Shown piece after piece: positions 27,327 through 36,610 of a stretch of DNA of 41,237 nucleotides. The DNA comes from Gammaproteobacteria bacterium. Its GTDB lineage: Bacteria > Pseudomonadota > Gammaproteobacteria > JACCYU01. The stretch is taken from NCBI GenBank assembly GCA_013696315.1, contig JACCYU010000159.1, positions 1 to 41,237 of the forward strand, written 5' to 3'. How positions within the stretch are numbered: the stretch's first letter is position 1; each line of letters starts with the position of its first letter. Under the pieces are notes generated by a model. That model ran no database searches, had not been told where the DNA came from, and was given only the letters and a program-made list of their open reading frames with translations. The position numbers and the translations under genes are program-made.

Positions 27327-28607
27327 TTAGTTGCGCAACACCGGTGCCGGCAGCCTCTCGCGCCGCGCAAACATTTCGAACTGGCCGCGTGACATCTGGA
27401 CCTGCAAATGGCTGGCGCCATCGTCGTCGATCTTTTCCTGCAACACGGCGCCCATGGCGAACAACCGCGCCCGTGCGCGGCCCGGCGGCAGATCCAGCCA
27501 GCCACGCACCGCTTCGCCGTGCAGTTCCCGGCGCAACAGATCACGCAACTGTCCGGCGCCGGCGCCGCTGGCAGCCGACAACCACACGCGCATCACGCGT
27601 TCCTCCGGGCAATGCTCCACGCGCGGCTCGATGCCCAGCAGATCGATCTTGTTATACACGAGCACCTGCGGCGCATCGGCGCCAATTTCGCCCAGCACCC
27701 GGTTGACCTGCTCGACCTGGAATTCGCGTTGCGGATCGCTGGCGTCGATCACGTGTATCAACAGATCGGCCTCGCGCGTTTCCTGCAGGGTCGCATGAAA
27801 CGCGTCGATGAGATCATGCGGAAGCTGCCGCAGAAACCCGACCGTATCGACCAGCACCACGTCGTTGGCATCACCCAATTCCACGCGGCGCAGAGTCGGA
27901 TCCAACGTCGCGAACAGGCGATCCACCGCCAGTACGCCTGCTCGCGTGAGCTGATTGAACAGGGTCGACTTGCCGGCGTTGGTGTAACCGACCAGTGATA
28001 CGGTAGTGACCGCAGCCTTCTTGCGGGCGCGGCGGCCTTGATCACGCCGCCTGCGCACCTTCTCCAGACGCTTGTGAATCTGCTTGATGCGGATTCCGAT
28101 CAGACGACGATCCGTTTCAAGCTGGGTTTCGCCAGGCCCCCGCAGCCCGATGCCGCCGCGCTGACGCTCCAGATGGCTCCAGCCTCGCACCAGGCGGGTT
28201 GACATATGGTTGAGTTGCGCCAGCTCGACTTGCAGCTTGCCTTCGAACGAGCGCGCGCGGCGCGCAAAAATGTCAAGTATGAGGCCGGTACGGTCCAGCA
28301 CCCGGCACCCGCAGACTTTCTCCAGATTGCGTTCCTGGCTGGGACTCAAGGGATGATCGAAAATGGCAAGGCCGGCGCGCGTGGCATGCGCCTGGTCGCG
28401 GATTTCCTCGGCCTTGCCGCTGCCGACAAAATATCTGGGATCAGGCGTCTTGCGGGTACCCGTGATTACCGCCGAGGTCTCGACGCCGGTTGAATCCACC
28501 AGTTCCCGAAACTCCGTGAAATCTTTTCCGTTCGCGCCTGCGCCGGCCGCACCGAAGTCGATGTGGACAAGCGTGGCGCGCTCACCGCCAATCGAACGTT
28601 CAATCAA
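27327..28607 (-). CDS. hflX: GTPase HflX, ribosome-splitting factor
   Basis: 426 residues from TTG 28607. The start codon is uncommon but aligns the protein with relatives (MIERSIGGERATLVHIDF). The N-terminal HflX domain (about 10-190) holds the GLILDIFARRARSFEGKLQ and RGGIGLRGPGETQLETDRR phrases; the GTPase domain has G1 GYTNAGKST, switch region ATLDPTLRR, G3 DTVGF, G4 NKID and G5-like SAASG. HflX binds the large ribosomal subunit and splits stalled ribosomes, for example under heat stress. It lies 53 bases downstream of hfq. Confidence 0.95.
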   Translation of the reverse strand: MIERSIGGERATLVHIDFGAAGAGANGKDFTEFRELVDSTGVETSAVITGTRKTPDPRYFVGSGKAEEIRDQAHATRAGLAIFDHPLSPSQERNLEKVCGCRVLDRTGLILDIFARRARSFEGKLQVELAQLNHMSTRLVRGWSHLERQRGGIGLRGPGETQLETDRRLIGIRIKQIHKRLEKVRRRRDQGRRARKKAAVTTVSLVGYTNAGKSTLFNQLTRAGVLAVDRLFATLDPTLRRVELGDANDVVLVDTVGFLRQLPHDLIDAFHATLQETREADLLIHVIDASDPQREFQVEQVNRVLGEIGADAPQVLVYNKIDLLGIEPRVEHCPEERVMRVWLSAASGAGAGQLRDLLRRELHGEAVRGWLDLPPGRARARLFAMGAVLQEKIDDDGASHLQVQMSRGQFEMFARRERLPAPVLRN

Positions 28608-28660
28608 TGGCGCAGCTCACCTCGCGCGGCCCGCGGACCGCGCACAATCTACAATCGACG

Positions 28661-28903
28661 TCAATCCGACTCGGCCTCCTCGTTGTTATAAGCAATCTTG
28701 ACCGCCCGGGCGGGCACGATCGTCGAAATGGCGTGCTTGTACACCATCTGGCTCACGCTGTTACGCAGCAAAACCACAAATTGGTCGAACGAGTCGATTT
28801 GTCCCTGCAGCTTGATGCCGTTGACGAGATAAATCGATACTGGCACCCGTTCTCTGCGCAATGCGTTGAGGAAGGGTTCTTGTAACGTTTGCCCTTTTGC
28901 CAT
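28661..28903 (-). CDS. hfq: RNA chaperone Hfq
   Basis: 80 residues from ATG 28903, with AGGAG eight bases upstream; a longer open frame upstream is only the AT-rich leader. It has the Sm1 motif ([28 protein letters not shown]), F-D-Q-F-V-V-L-L and the Sm2 YKHAISTI motif with the KH that binds uridine-rich RNA ends. Hfq hexamers pair small RNAs with messages. The C-terminal tail is short (about 14 residues after the Sm core). The 133-base AT-rich gap to miaA contains candidate promoter elements, including TTGAAA-N17-TATCCG on the minus strand. Confidence 0.97.
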   Translation of the reverse strand: MAKGQTLQEPFLNALRRERVPVSIYLVNGIKLQGQIDSFDQFVVLLRNSVSQMVYKHAISTIVPARAVKIAYNNEEAESD

Positions 28904-29036
28904 GATCCTACTCCTGTCAAAAATTTGAATAATTATTATGTCACGCTGGACAATCAACCCGCGGATAGTCAAATCTACGCAAATTTTCAACCACAATTTT
29001 GCATAATCTGGAAGTATAGCGGTCATTGGGCGCTAC

Positions 29037-29978
29037 TCATACAAGCTGCGAGTCAATAGCCGCAACAATTCGCGCGGGCGACCGGTCCTCAGGGTCGAAC
29101 CTCCTGGCGTTGGGCTCGGCGCGCAACCACGTCAATTGTCGTTTCGCCAGCCTGTGCCCCGCGGTTCTCGCCGCGATCACCATGTCCCGATAACTGATTG
29201 CGCCGTCCAGATACTGCCAGATCTGTCGATACCCCACCGCCCGCAACGCGGGCAGTCCTGGGTGCAGCTCGTCCCGGCGATGCAGGCCTGCGACCTCATC
29301 CATTAGCCCTTTCGAAAGCATGCCGTCAAAACGCTCGGTAATCCTTGCGCGCAGCTTTTCACGGTTATCAGGCATCAGTATCAGGCGATTTATGCTGTAC
29401 TGCAATATTTCCGACCGGGGCCGCGCACAAAGGTCAGTCATCGGCTGGCCGGCGAGTTCGTAAATCTCCAAGGCGCGCTGCACGCGCTGCGGATCGTTGG
29501 GATGGATTCGCGCCGCGGCAAGCGGATCGACCTCGCTCAGGCGCGCGTGCAGGGACGCCCAGCCTCGCTCGGCGGCTTGCGCATCGATGCGCGCGCGCAC
29601 TGCCAAGTTGGCTTCCGGCAGCGCGCTCAAGCCTTCGTAAAGCGCCCGGAAGTACAGCATGGTGCCGCCCACCAGCAGCGGCACTTTGCCGCGCGCGGTA
29701 ATCTCGGCCATTTCCCGCAACGCATCCGTACGGAAGCGGGCCGCGGAATAGGTCATCTCGGGGTCCAGGATATCGATCAGCCGGTGTGGCGCTATCGACA
29801 AGGTGTCCGCATCTGGTTTGGCGGTGCCGATATCCATGCCACGGTAAACCATCGCCGAATCGACGCTGATGATCTCCAGGGGCAGGCGCTGCACAAGCTC
29901 GACCGCCAGCCCGGTCTTGCCGCTGGCCGTGGGGCCCATGAGAAATATGGCCGCTGGCAGGCGGGACCCGAGGCCCAT
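29037..29978 (-). CDS. miaA: tRNA dimethylallyltransferase MiaA
   Basis: 313 residues from ATG 29978 (MGLGSRLPAAIFLMGPTASGKT); an upstream in-frame ATG would run into mutL. The P-loop GPTASGKT, DSAMVYRGMDIGTAKPD, RLIDILDPEMTYSAARF and VGGTMLYFRALYEGL are the family signatures, and the C-terminal RQLTWLRAEPNARRFDP follows. The enzyme adds the dimethylallyl group to N6 of A37 in tRNAs that read codons starting with U, the first step to ms2i6A. It starts five bases after the mutL stop, so the two are cotranscribed. Confidence 0.96.
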   Translation of the reverse strand: MGLGSRLPAAIFLMGPTASGKTGLAVELVQRLPLEIISVDSAMVYRGMDIGTAKPDADTLSIAPHRLIDILDPEMTYSAARFRTDALREMAEITARGKVPLLVGGTMLYFRALYEGLSALPEANLAVRARIDAQAAERGWASLHARLSEVDPLAAARIHPNDPQRVQRALEIYELAGQPMTDLCARPRSEILQYSINRLILMPDNREKLRARITERFDGMLSKGLMDEVAGLHRRDELHPGLPALRAVGYRQIWQYLDGAISYRDMVIAARTAGHRLAKRQLTWLRAEPNARRFDPEDRSPARIVAAIDSQLV

Positions 29979-29983
29979 TTTAT

Positions 29984-31786
29984 TTATTGTCCGCGCAAGA
30001 ACAGCTTGTCCAGTTCCCGCAGACCGAGTTGCACCCAGGTCGGACGCCCGTGATTGCACTGGCCGCTGCGCGGGGTTGCCTCCATGTCGCGCAGCAGCCG
30101 ATTCATTTCCGGCACCGTCAAGTTGCGATGCGCGCGCACGGCGCCGTGACAGGCGACACTGGACATCAGTTCATCGATCGCAAGGCGTATACGATCGCTG
30201 CGCGCATGCGCAAGCAGATCGGCCAGTACGTCCCGCACCAGCGGCTCCACATCAACACCAGCCAGCGCGGCAGGCACCTGACGCACGACCAGCGCTTCCA
30301 CACCCAGCCTGCCCAGATCCAGTCCGAGTTCACGAAACGCGCCGACGTGTTGCTCGGCGGCATCCGCCTCCGCGCGGCTGACATTGACGCAGAGCGGCAC
30401 CAGCAATGCCTGGGCCTTAATGCCCTCGCCCTCGAACGTCTGCTTCAACTGCTCGTACAGAATGCGCTCGTGCGCGGCGTGCATCGACCAGCACCAGGCC
30501 GCTCGTGTTCTGGGCGAGCACAAACACGCCATGCAACTGGGCCAGCGCGTAACCTAGCGGCGGCGCCGGATCCTGAGCATCAACGTGCGGCGGTGGCGCC
30601 GGTGAGTGACCGACATTCACGTAACCGTGCGTTGACTCGGCCACATGCAGCGCAAGGTTCGATTGCGATGGCATCTGACGAAACTCCGAGTTCGCGGGGT
30701 TTATAGCGTCGGGCGCGCCCCAGGCTTTAGCCGCTCCGGTGGCGGGCGTTTGCTGCGCTGGCCTATCGCCCGGTTGCAACTGCGCGATCGCCCGTTTCAG
30801 GGTCGTGAACAGAAAGCCGTGCACGGAGCGGCTATCGCGGAAGCGGATTTCATGCTTGGTCGGATGCACGTTGACATCGACCAGCGCGGGATCGAGGAGC
30901 AGATAAAGTACGCAGGCGGGGTGCCGGCCGTTATACAGAACATCGCGGCATATGCCTGACGCACCGCATGCGCCAGCACCTTGTCGCGCACCGCGCGGCC
31001 GTTGACGTAAAAATACTGCAAATCGGCCTGCGTGCGGGACGCCGTGGGCAGCCCGAGCCAGCCGTGCAATCGGAAATCCCCGACCTCGTGTTCGACGTAC
31101 ACCGCCTGCTCGACGAAGCGGCCGCCGCATACGTCCGCCAGGCGCTGTTCGCGCGCCGCGGGGTCTGGCGCCGCACGCAAGCGGGAGATGCTCCGCCCGT
31201 TGTGCGTGAGGTCCAGCGCCACATCGAAGCGACTCAATGCGATCCTGCGCAACAGCGTATCCGCGTGACCGAATTCGGTACGCACGGTGCGCAGGAACTT
31301 GCGGCGCGCGGGTACGTTAAAAAACAGGTCCAGCACTTCGACCGAGGTGCCCGCCGGATGCGCGGTCGGTACGATCGCGCCTTCGGAGTCGTCACCGCGA
31401 CTGCCAATGCGCCATGCGACGGTGCCGTTCACCGTGCGCGAAGTCAGGGTCAGGCGCGAGACCGAGGCGATACTGGGCAGCGCTTCGCCGCGAAATCCAA
31501 GACTGGCGACCGAGGCAAGATCGTCCAGAGTGCCGATCTTGCTGGTGGCGTGACGGCTCAACGCCAGGGTCAATTCGTCTTTGGCAATGCCGCTGCCGTC
31601 GTCGGTTACGCGCAGGCGTTTGACCCCGGCCTGCTCCAGCTCGATGGCGATATGCGTGGCGCCCGCGTCCAGACTGTTTTCGAGCAGTTCCTTGAGCACC
31701 GAGGCCGGGCGCTCGACAATCTCGCCGGCGGCGATCTGGTTAACCAGTTGCGGCGACAGCCGGCGAATAGACACAGGCGTAGTCAC
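29984..31786 (-). pseudogene. mutL: DNA mismatch repair protein MutL with two frameshifts
   Basis: The N-terminal frame (from 31786) has the GHKL ATPase motifs [19 protein letters not shown] and [14 protein letters not shown] but loses identity after VRQAYA. The next frame resumes with [15 protein letters not shown] and [13 protein letters not shown]; one base is missing near 30945-30950. The third frame resumes with [10 protein letters not shown]; two bases appear lost near 30481-30484, where GATATGCAC would be expected and GATGCAC is present. The two changes total three bases, so the outer parts are in the same phase. The repaired protein (about 601 residues) would be the endonuclease type, with D-x-H-A-x2-E-x4-[10 protein letters not shown] and CNHGRPT. 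As written, the product would be truncated and would lack the endonuclease domain. Read error is a serious alternative. Confidence 0.9.
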
Positions 31787-31896
31787 TCTGGCACATCAAC
31801 ACGCCGACAAGCATGATATGCCCCGCGCCGGCATGCAAGCCGCCTGACCCACAACCTGGGCAACGCTCGATTCAGGAATCGTCAGCCTGGGCTCGT

Positions 31897-33357
31897 CTAG
31901 CCTTGCGTCGGCACCGAGATATAAAGCGCGTTACCACCTCTTTGCACCAGCAATGCGATGGAGTCGCCTTCGTGCGAATCCAGCAACGACGTGAACCGCT
32001 CGACGTTGCGTACCTGCGCGTTGTTGATGGCGAGCACGATGTCGCCGCGCTGAATGCCGGCCTTGGCCGCCGCCCCCTGCGCGCGCACCACGACGACGCC
32101 GCCGTTCACGCCGGCCTGCCGCCGCTGCATGTCGGTAAGCGGGCTCACCACCAGGCCCAGGGCGCCGGAATCCTCTTTTGCGCCGCCGCTGCTTGCCACC
32201 TTCCCGCTCTCGAAAGCGCCCACGACCAGCTCGAAAGTCTGGGTCTCGCCCTGGCGCAACACCTCGACTTCGACGTTCTCCCCAGGCTTGGTCGCCGCCA
32301 CCATGATGGGCAATTCGTTCATGCTCTCGACCGGCTGTCCGTCGTAGGCAAGGATGACGTCGCCCGCGCGAAGCCCGCCCCTGGCGGCCGCGCTATCCTT
32401 TTCGATGGCCGCGACCAGCGCGCCGGCCGGCTGCTCCATACCGAACGACTCGGCCAGATCCGGCGTGACCTCCTGGATTTGTACGCCCAGTTTGCCGCGG
32501 CTGACCTGGCCTGTGTCACGCAACTGCCCGGCGATATCCATCGCAAGCTGGATGGGGATCGCGAATGACAGTCCCATATAGCCGCCCGTGCGGCTGTAGA
32601 TCTGCGAATTGATGCCGATGACTTCGCCCTGCATATTGAACAGCGGTCCGCCGGAGTTGCCGGGGTTGAGCGCCACATCCGTCTGCAGGAACGGCACATA
32701 GGTGTCGCCCGGCAGCGAGCGCCGCTTGGCGCTGATGATGCCGGCAGTCACCGTATTCTCAAATCCGAACGGCGAGCCGATGGCGACCACCCAGTCGCCG
32801 ACCTGCGACTTGTCCGCTTTGCCAACCGGCACAACCGGCAAGCCATTGGCGTCAATTTTCAGCAGCGCCACGTCCGTCGGGCGGTCCTGACCAACCACCT
32901 CAGCTTCCAGCTCGCGGCCGTCGATAAGCTTGACCGTGATCTCGTCCGCCTCGCCTATTACGTGCGCGTTGGTCAAAACATAGCCATCGTCGCTGATAAT
33001 GAAGCCGGAGCCGAGCGACTGAGTTTCGAACTCCTGCGGGCCAGGTGGCTGCTGCTGAGGAGCGAAACGGCGGAAAAAGTCATAGAATGGATGATCCTCG
33101 TCCAGGCCCGGAAACTGCGGGCCGAAAGGCATCATGGGTTCGCGGCTTACAGTTTGCGTGGTACTGATATTGACCACCGCCGGCCCCTGTTTTTTGACCA
33201 GTTCGCGGAAGTTGGGCAATTGAATGTTGACGTCCGATTCCGGCGCCGTGCGTTCGAATCCTTTCTCCGGTTTGGCCGACGATGGCCCGCAGGCGGTAAA
33301 CACCAGAGGCAGAACAAGCGGAATCAGAAATTTTTTGGCAAGAGATTTTTGTGACAT
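31897..33357 (-). CDS. Do-like (DegP/MucD) serine protease with two PDZ domains, probable lipoprotein
   Basis: 486 residues from ATG 33357 with AGGA seven bases upstream. The signal peptide ends LVFTAC, a lipobox-like site with Cys at +1, so a membrane-anchored periplasmic form is likely. The trypsin-like domain has the His in VLTNAHVI, Asp in DVALLKID and nucleophile Ser in NPGNSGGPLF. Two PDZ domains follow (about 270-360 and 385-480), each with RGDI/AGDVIL loops. Such proteases degrade misfolded envelope proteins. The gene lies 110 bases upstream of mutL in reading order and is divergent from the TerC-like gene; a weak extracytoplasmic sigma promoter is possible. Confidence 0.93.
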   Translation of the reverse strand: MSQKSLAKKFLIPLVLPLVFTACGPSSAKPEKGFERTAPESDVNIQLPNFRELVKKQGPAVVNISTTQTVSREPMMPFGPQFPGLDEDHPFYDFFRRFAPQQQPPGPQEFETQSLGSGFIISDDGYVLTNAHVIGEADEITVKLIDGRELEAEVVGQDRPTDVALLKIDANGLPVVPVGKADKSQVGDWVVAIGSPFGFENTVTAGIISAKRRSLPGDTYVPFLQTDVALNPGNSGGPLFNMQGEVIGINSQIYSRTGGYMGLSFAIPIQLAMDIAGQLRDTGQVSRGKLGVQIQEVTPDLAESFGMEQPAGALVAAIEKDSAAARGGLRAGDVILAYDGQPVESMNELPIMVAATKPGENVEVEVLRQGETQTFELVVGAFESGKVASSGGAKEDSGALGLVVSPLTDMQRRQAGVNGGVVVVRAQGAAAKAGIQRGDIVLAINNAQVRNVERFTSLLDSHEGDSIALLVQRGGNALYISVPTQG

Positions 33358-33699
33358 CGATTTATCCTGATACATATTGACGGGTAGTGTTGACGACCGC
33401 GAGTGCACACTTTAATGTTCCGGCGGCAGTGTTTCTGGACGACCTTGACGAGTGCAACTGAAATACAACCGAAGCCAGGATAAATGGTTCCGGCGCTCAG
33501 GCATTTTCCAAACGCAGTCTGACGATCGATTCGGTAACGAACGAGACACTCGCGGTCGGCGGGAAGTTCCTTAAGGCAGTGGGGACGCCCGGAACAGGCA
33601 ACGTCATCGCGAACTTCGCTAACACCTGCCTGCTAGTAGTCTGTCAGTGGTCCGAGCCACTGCCAGATCCACAACGTTAACCCGGTCAGCTCCATAATC
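33358..33699. other. Divergent intergenic region between the Do-like protease and TerC-like genes
   Basis: The 342-base region holds a 10-bp perfect inverted repeat, ATTTATCCTG (33360-33369) and CAGGATAAAT (33476-33485), 106 bases apart; the left copy contains the protease ribosome-binding site. A hairpin CAGTGG-TCCGAG-CCACTG lies at 33646-33663 in the leader of the TerC-like gene, without a T-run. No manganese (yybP-ykoY) riboswitch core was recognised although some relatives of this membrane family carry one. Confidence 0.4.
33392..33421 (-). promoter_or_regulatory. Possible sigma-E/AlgU-type promoter for the Do-like protease
   Basis: On the minus strand GGAACAT (33421-33415) is followed after 17 bases by GTCGTC (33397-33392). 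This resembles the extracytoplasmic pattern GGAACTT-N15/16-GTCTAA, with one mismatch in the -35 and two in the -10 part and a slightly long spacer. Genes for Do-like proteases are classic members of that regulon, which is the main reason to list it. Confidence 0.3.
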
Positions 33700-34650
33700 A
33701 TGTCAGAGATCGCGCTCTACAGCGTGTTTGCCGCCATCGTCACCATCCTGCTGGCGATTGATCTGTTCGTGGTCCAACGCCATACACACGCGGTTTCCAT
33801 CAAGGAAGCCGCCATCTGGACGGGCATCTGGATCAGCGTGTCGGTAATATTCGGTCTGTTTATGCCGCAGTTCTACCAGGGCGCCGGCGGCGAGGACATG
33901 GTGCTTTATTTCACGGGCTACCTGATCGAGTGGTCGCTGTCGGTCGACAACGTGATGCTGTTTTTGCTGATCTTCCAGACTTTCGCTGTTCCTCCGGAGT
34001 TTCAGCATCGCGTGCTCTTCTACGGTGTGCTGGGCGCGATCGTTATGCGCGTAATCGTGATCCTGGCCGGCACTGCACTGGTCGAGGCCTTCGAATGGCT
34101 ACTCTATGTTTTCGGCGCGTTTCTGCTGTATGTGGCCTGGAAGACCTGGACACACCGCGGCGAACAGGAAAACGTCGCGGACATGCGCCTGATGCGGATC
34201 GTCAGGCGCTTCCTGCCAACCACCGAAAATTACCGAGGCGAGCACTTCTTCGTGCGCGAACATGGCCGCCTGCTTGCCACGCCGTTGTTCATGGTGCTGG
34301 TGGTGATCAACATCGTCGATCTGATCTTCGCCACCGACTCGATCCCGGCAATCTTCGCGATTACGCGCGACCCGTTCATCGTCATCACGTCCAACATCTT
34401 CGCCATCATGGGCCTGCGCTCGCTGTATTTTCTGATCGCGGGCCTCGCCGACCGCCTGCATTATCTGAAAGCCGGACTGGCGGTCATTCTCGCGTTCGTC
34501 GGCCTTAAGCTCTTGACCGAGAACATGCATGGCCTCTGGCATCCGAGCCCGCTCGTGAGCCTCGGCATTATCGCGACGATCTTCGCCGTGACGGTGGTGA
34601 TGAGTCTGATGCGCGAGCCGGATGGCGAAAAATCCTCGTCTCGATCCTGA
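33700..34650 (+). CDS. TerC/Alx family integral membrane protein
   Basis: 316 residues with about nine hydrophobic segments. The family motifs are present: AIDLFVVQRHTH in the first helix, EWSLSVDNVMLFLLIF with conserved E and D-N in the third, and DLIFATDSIPAIFAITRDPF with two conserved Asp in the middle. Proteins of this family are linked to metal-ion (manganese) efflux and metalation of exported proteins, or to tellurite resistance by name. The length and the hydrophilic loop GEQENVADMRLMRIVRRFLPTTE match Alx-type members. It is monocistronic, convergent with the ABC-2 permease gene 20 bases away. Confidence 0.93.
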   Translation: MSEIALYSVFAAIVTILLAIDLFVVQRHTHAVSIKEAAIWTGIWISVSVIFGLFMPQFYQGAGGEDMVLYFTGYLIEWSLSVDNVMLFLLIFQTFAVPPEFQHRVLFYGVLGAIVMRVIVILAGTALVEAFEWLLYVFGAFLLYVAWKTWTHRGEQENVADMRLMRIVRRFLPTTENYRGEHFFVREHGRLLATPLFMVLVVINIVDLIFATDSIPAIFAITRDPFIVITSNIFAIMGLRSLYFLIAGLADRLHYLKAGLAVILAFVGLKLLTENMHGLWHPSPLVSLGIIATIFAVTVVMSLMREPDGEKSSSRS

Positions 34651-34670
34651 CACATTCCAGCCGTCTGGCG

Positions 34671-35699
34671 TCATTCCCAGCGAAACCAGAACGAGCCGGC
34701 CATCAGCAGCGCCGCACTCATCAAGGTCAGCGTGACGAGTTGCGGCGCCACCGCCGTCAGGCCCGCGCCATCCAGCATGATCGCCCGCGCCGCTGAGGTG
34801 ACATGGGTCAGCGGAAATATCAGCGCCAGCTGTTTTAACAGCGGGTGCATGCCTTCCAGCGAAAACCACACGCCCGACAAGCCCATCATCGGCCAGCTCA
34901 CGATGTTCAACAGGCCGCCGGCGAGTTCCTCGCTGGCGGTACGGGCGGCGACCAGCAGACCCAGACTGATCATGCACACCGCACCCATCACGAACACCAG
35001 CAACAGCGTCAAATAATTGCCGTACATGGTGAAACCGACCACCAGATGGGTGCCGATGAAGACCAGCACGGTGATGGCGATAATCAGCCATAGCCGCGAG
35101 ACTACCTGCGCGGTGAGGAACTCGGCGGTCGTGAGTGGTGTCGCCTTGAGGCGCTTGAGGACGCCGTTTTTGCGGTAGCGCACGATCACGTAGCCCACCC
35201 CGAACAGCGAACTGAACATCATGTTCATGCCCAGCACCCCGGGAATGAGCCAGTCCACATAGCGCACCGGCCGGCCGCTGATCTGCTGACGTTCAAGGCT
35301 GGCTGGCTGCGTGCCGGCCAGCACCCGCTCCAGTATATAACCCCTGGGCGATTTGTCGTTGACCCAGTAACGCCGCGCGTGCGGATCGATCAGCATATCC
35401 AGTTGATGCCGCCGCACCTTGGTGATCGCAAGCTCGCGGCTGGCAATCGGGATAAAGTCGATGTGCTCGGTTCTGGTAAAGGCTGCCGCCGCGCTGTCTT
35501 GCGTCTTTCCATAAACGCCGACCTTGTACAGGCTGGGCGGCTCGCCTGAAAACGCGAATGCGAAACCGAACACGATCAGCGCCGGCAGTAGGATATTCCA
35601 TATCAGTGCCGATCGGTCCCTTAAGAATTCGCGATTGCGCGCCGCCAGCACCGCGCGAAAACGCGTGACGCTGATCACGCGCCGGACGCCTGCGCTCAC
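34671..35699 (-). CDS. ABC-2 type transporter permease
   Basis: 342 residues from GTG 35699, which overlaps the ATPase stop as GTGA. One membrane helix near the N terminus (about 32-50) is followed by a periplasmic domain of about 120 residues (SLYKVGVYGKTQDSAAAAF, then DMLIDPHARRYWV), then five or six helices in the C-terminal half (WLIPGVLGMNMMFSSLFGVGY, KRLKATPLTTAEFL, MGLSGVWFSLEGMHPLLKQL). This is the layout of YhhJ/NodJ-type exporter permeases with an N-terminal periplasmic insert. The substrate is unknown. Confidence 0.9.
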   Translation of the reverse strand: MSAGVRRVISVTRFRAVLAARNREFLRDRSALIWNILLPALIVFGFAFAFSGEPPSLYKVGVYGKTQDSAAAAFTRTEHIDFIPIASRELAITKVRRHQLDMLIDPHARRYWVNDKSPRGYILERVLAGTQPASLERQQISGRPVRYVDWLIPGVLGMNMMFSSLFGVGYVIVRYRKNGVLKRLKATPLTTAEFLTAQVVSRLWLIIAITVLVFIGTHLVVGFTMYGNYLTLLLVFVMGAVCMISLGLLVAARTASEELAGGLLNIVSWPMMGLSGVWFSLEGMHPLLKQLALIFPLTHVTSAARAIMLDGAGLTAVAPQLVTLTLMSAALLMAGSFWFRWE

Positions 35700-36580
35700 G
35701 CGCGCAGCTCAGTGCCGGTCAGTTCCAGAAACAGATCCTCCAGGGTGCGTTCGCGAATCCGCAGGTGCGTGAGCGGCACGTCGCGCTCGATCAGCCGCGT
35801 AATGGTGCCATTTACGTCCGGAGTCGCGATCTCGATCACGCCGCGATGACGCACCACCGGCATCTCCAGTCCGTCGCACGCGGGCTCAAAATCCTGGGCG
35901 GGCAGTTGCAGAATCACGTCATCGAAATGCGCGGCGAGCAACTGCCGCGGCGTTCCCTGCGCGATGATACGGCCGTGATCCATGATCGCGATCTCGTCGC
36001 ACAGCACGTAGGCTTCTTCCATGTAATGCGTGGTAAGAACCACGGTCTTGCCGCGCGCCTTGATGCCCTCCACCAGAGCCCAGAAATTGCGCCGCGCCTG
36101 CGGGTCCAGGCCGGTAGTTGGCTCGTCCAGAAAGATGATTTCGGGATCGTTGACCAGCGCGATCGCCAACAGCAGACGCTGGCGCTGGCCACCCGACAGC
36201 TTGCGCGTATCGCGATCCAGGAATTCCCTTAAGGAACATTGTTCGATCACAGACGCCACCGGCGCGCTCTTACAGTAAAGGCGCGCGAACATTTCGAGGG
36301 TTTCGCGAACGGTAATAAAGTCCTGCAACGCGGTGGACTGGAACATGATGCCCGCCTCGTCACGGAAACGCGGTCCCAGCGGCTGGCTTTTGTACAGTGT
36401 TTCGCCGCCGGTGGGCGCCGTCACGCCTTCCAGCATTTCCACCGTGGTAGTCTTGCCGGCGCCATTTGGCCCCAGCAGCCCGAAACACAGGCCGGGTTCA
36501 ATCGCGAAGCTGACGCCATCCACGGCCGTAACGCCGCGATAGTGCTTGATGAGCGCTTTGACTTCCAGCAAAGGAGGCAT
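35696..36580 (-). CDS. ABC transporter ATPase, NodI/CcmA-like, partner of ABC-2 permease
   Basis: 294 residues from ATG 36580, close after GGAGG on the coding side being absent; an ATG nine codons further upstream is also open. Walker A GPNGAGKTT, Q-loop MFQSTALQDFITVRE, signature LSGGQRQR, Walker B IIFLDEPTTGLDP and H-loop TTHYMEEAYVLCD are intact. The C-terminal extension of about 80 residues ends TLEDLFLELTGTELRA, as in drug- and polysaccharide-export ATPases. The stop overlaps the permease start by four bases, so the two make one exporter. The gene begins about 30 bases after the PhoD-like stop and may share its transcript. Confidence 0.92.
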   Translation of the reverse strand: MPPLLEVKALIKHYRGVTAVDGVSFAIEPGLCFGLLGPNGAGKTTTVEMLEGVTAPTGGETLYKSQPLGPRFRDEAGIMFQSTALQDFITVRETLEMFARLYCKSAPVASVIEQCSLREFLDRDTRKLSGGQRQRLLLAIALVNDPEIIFLDEPTTGLDPQARRNFWALVEGIKARGKTVVLTTHYMEEAYVLCDEIAIMDHGRIIAQGTPRQLLAAHFDDVILQLPAQDFEPACDGLEMPVVRHRGVIEIATPDVNGTITRLIERDVPLTHLRIRERTLEDLFLELTGTELRA

Positions 36581-36610
36581 TGATAAAGCGCTACGGGTAG
36601 CAGGCACGCA

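Noticed and set aside
33490-33699. A manganese (yybP-ykoY) riboswitch ahead of the TerC/Alx-like gene
   Set aside because: The conserved core elements of that riboswitch are not visible; only one plain hairpin was found.
34099-35091. A 330-residue minus-strand open frame across the TerC-like and ABC-2 permease genes
   Set aside because: It overlaps two well-supported genes on opposite strands and has a compositional pattern typical of an antisense shadow.
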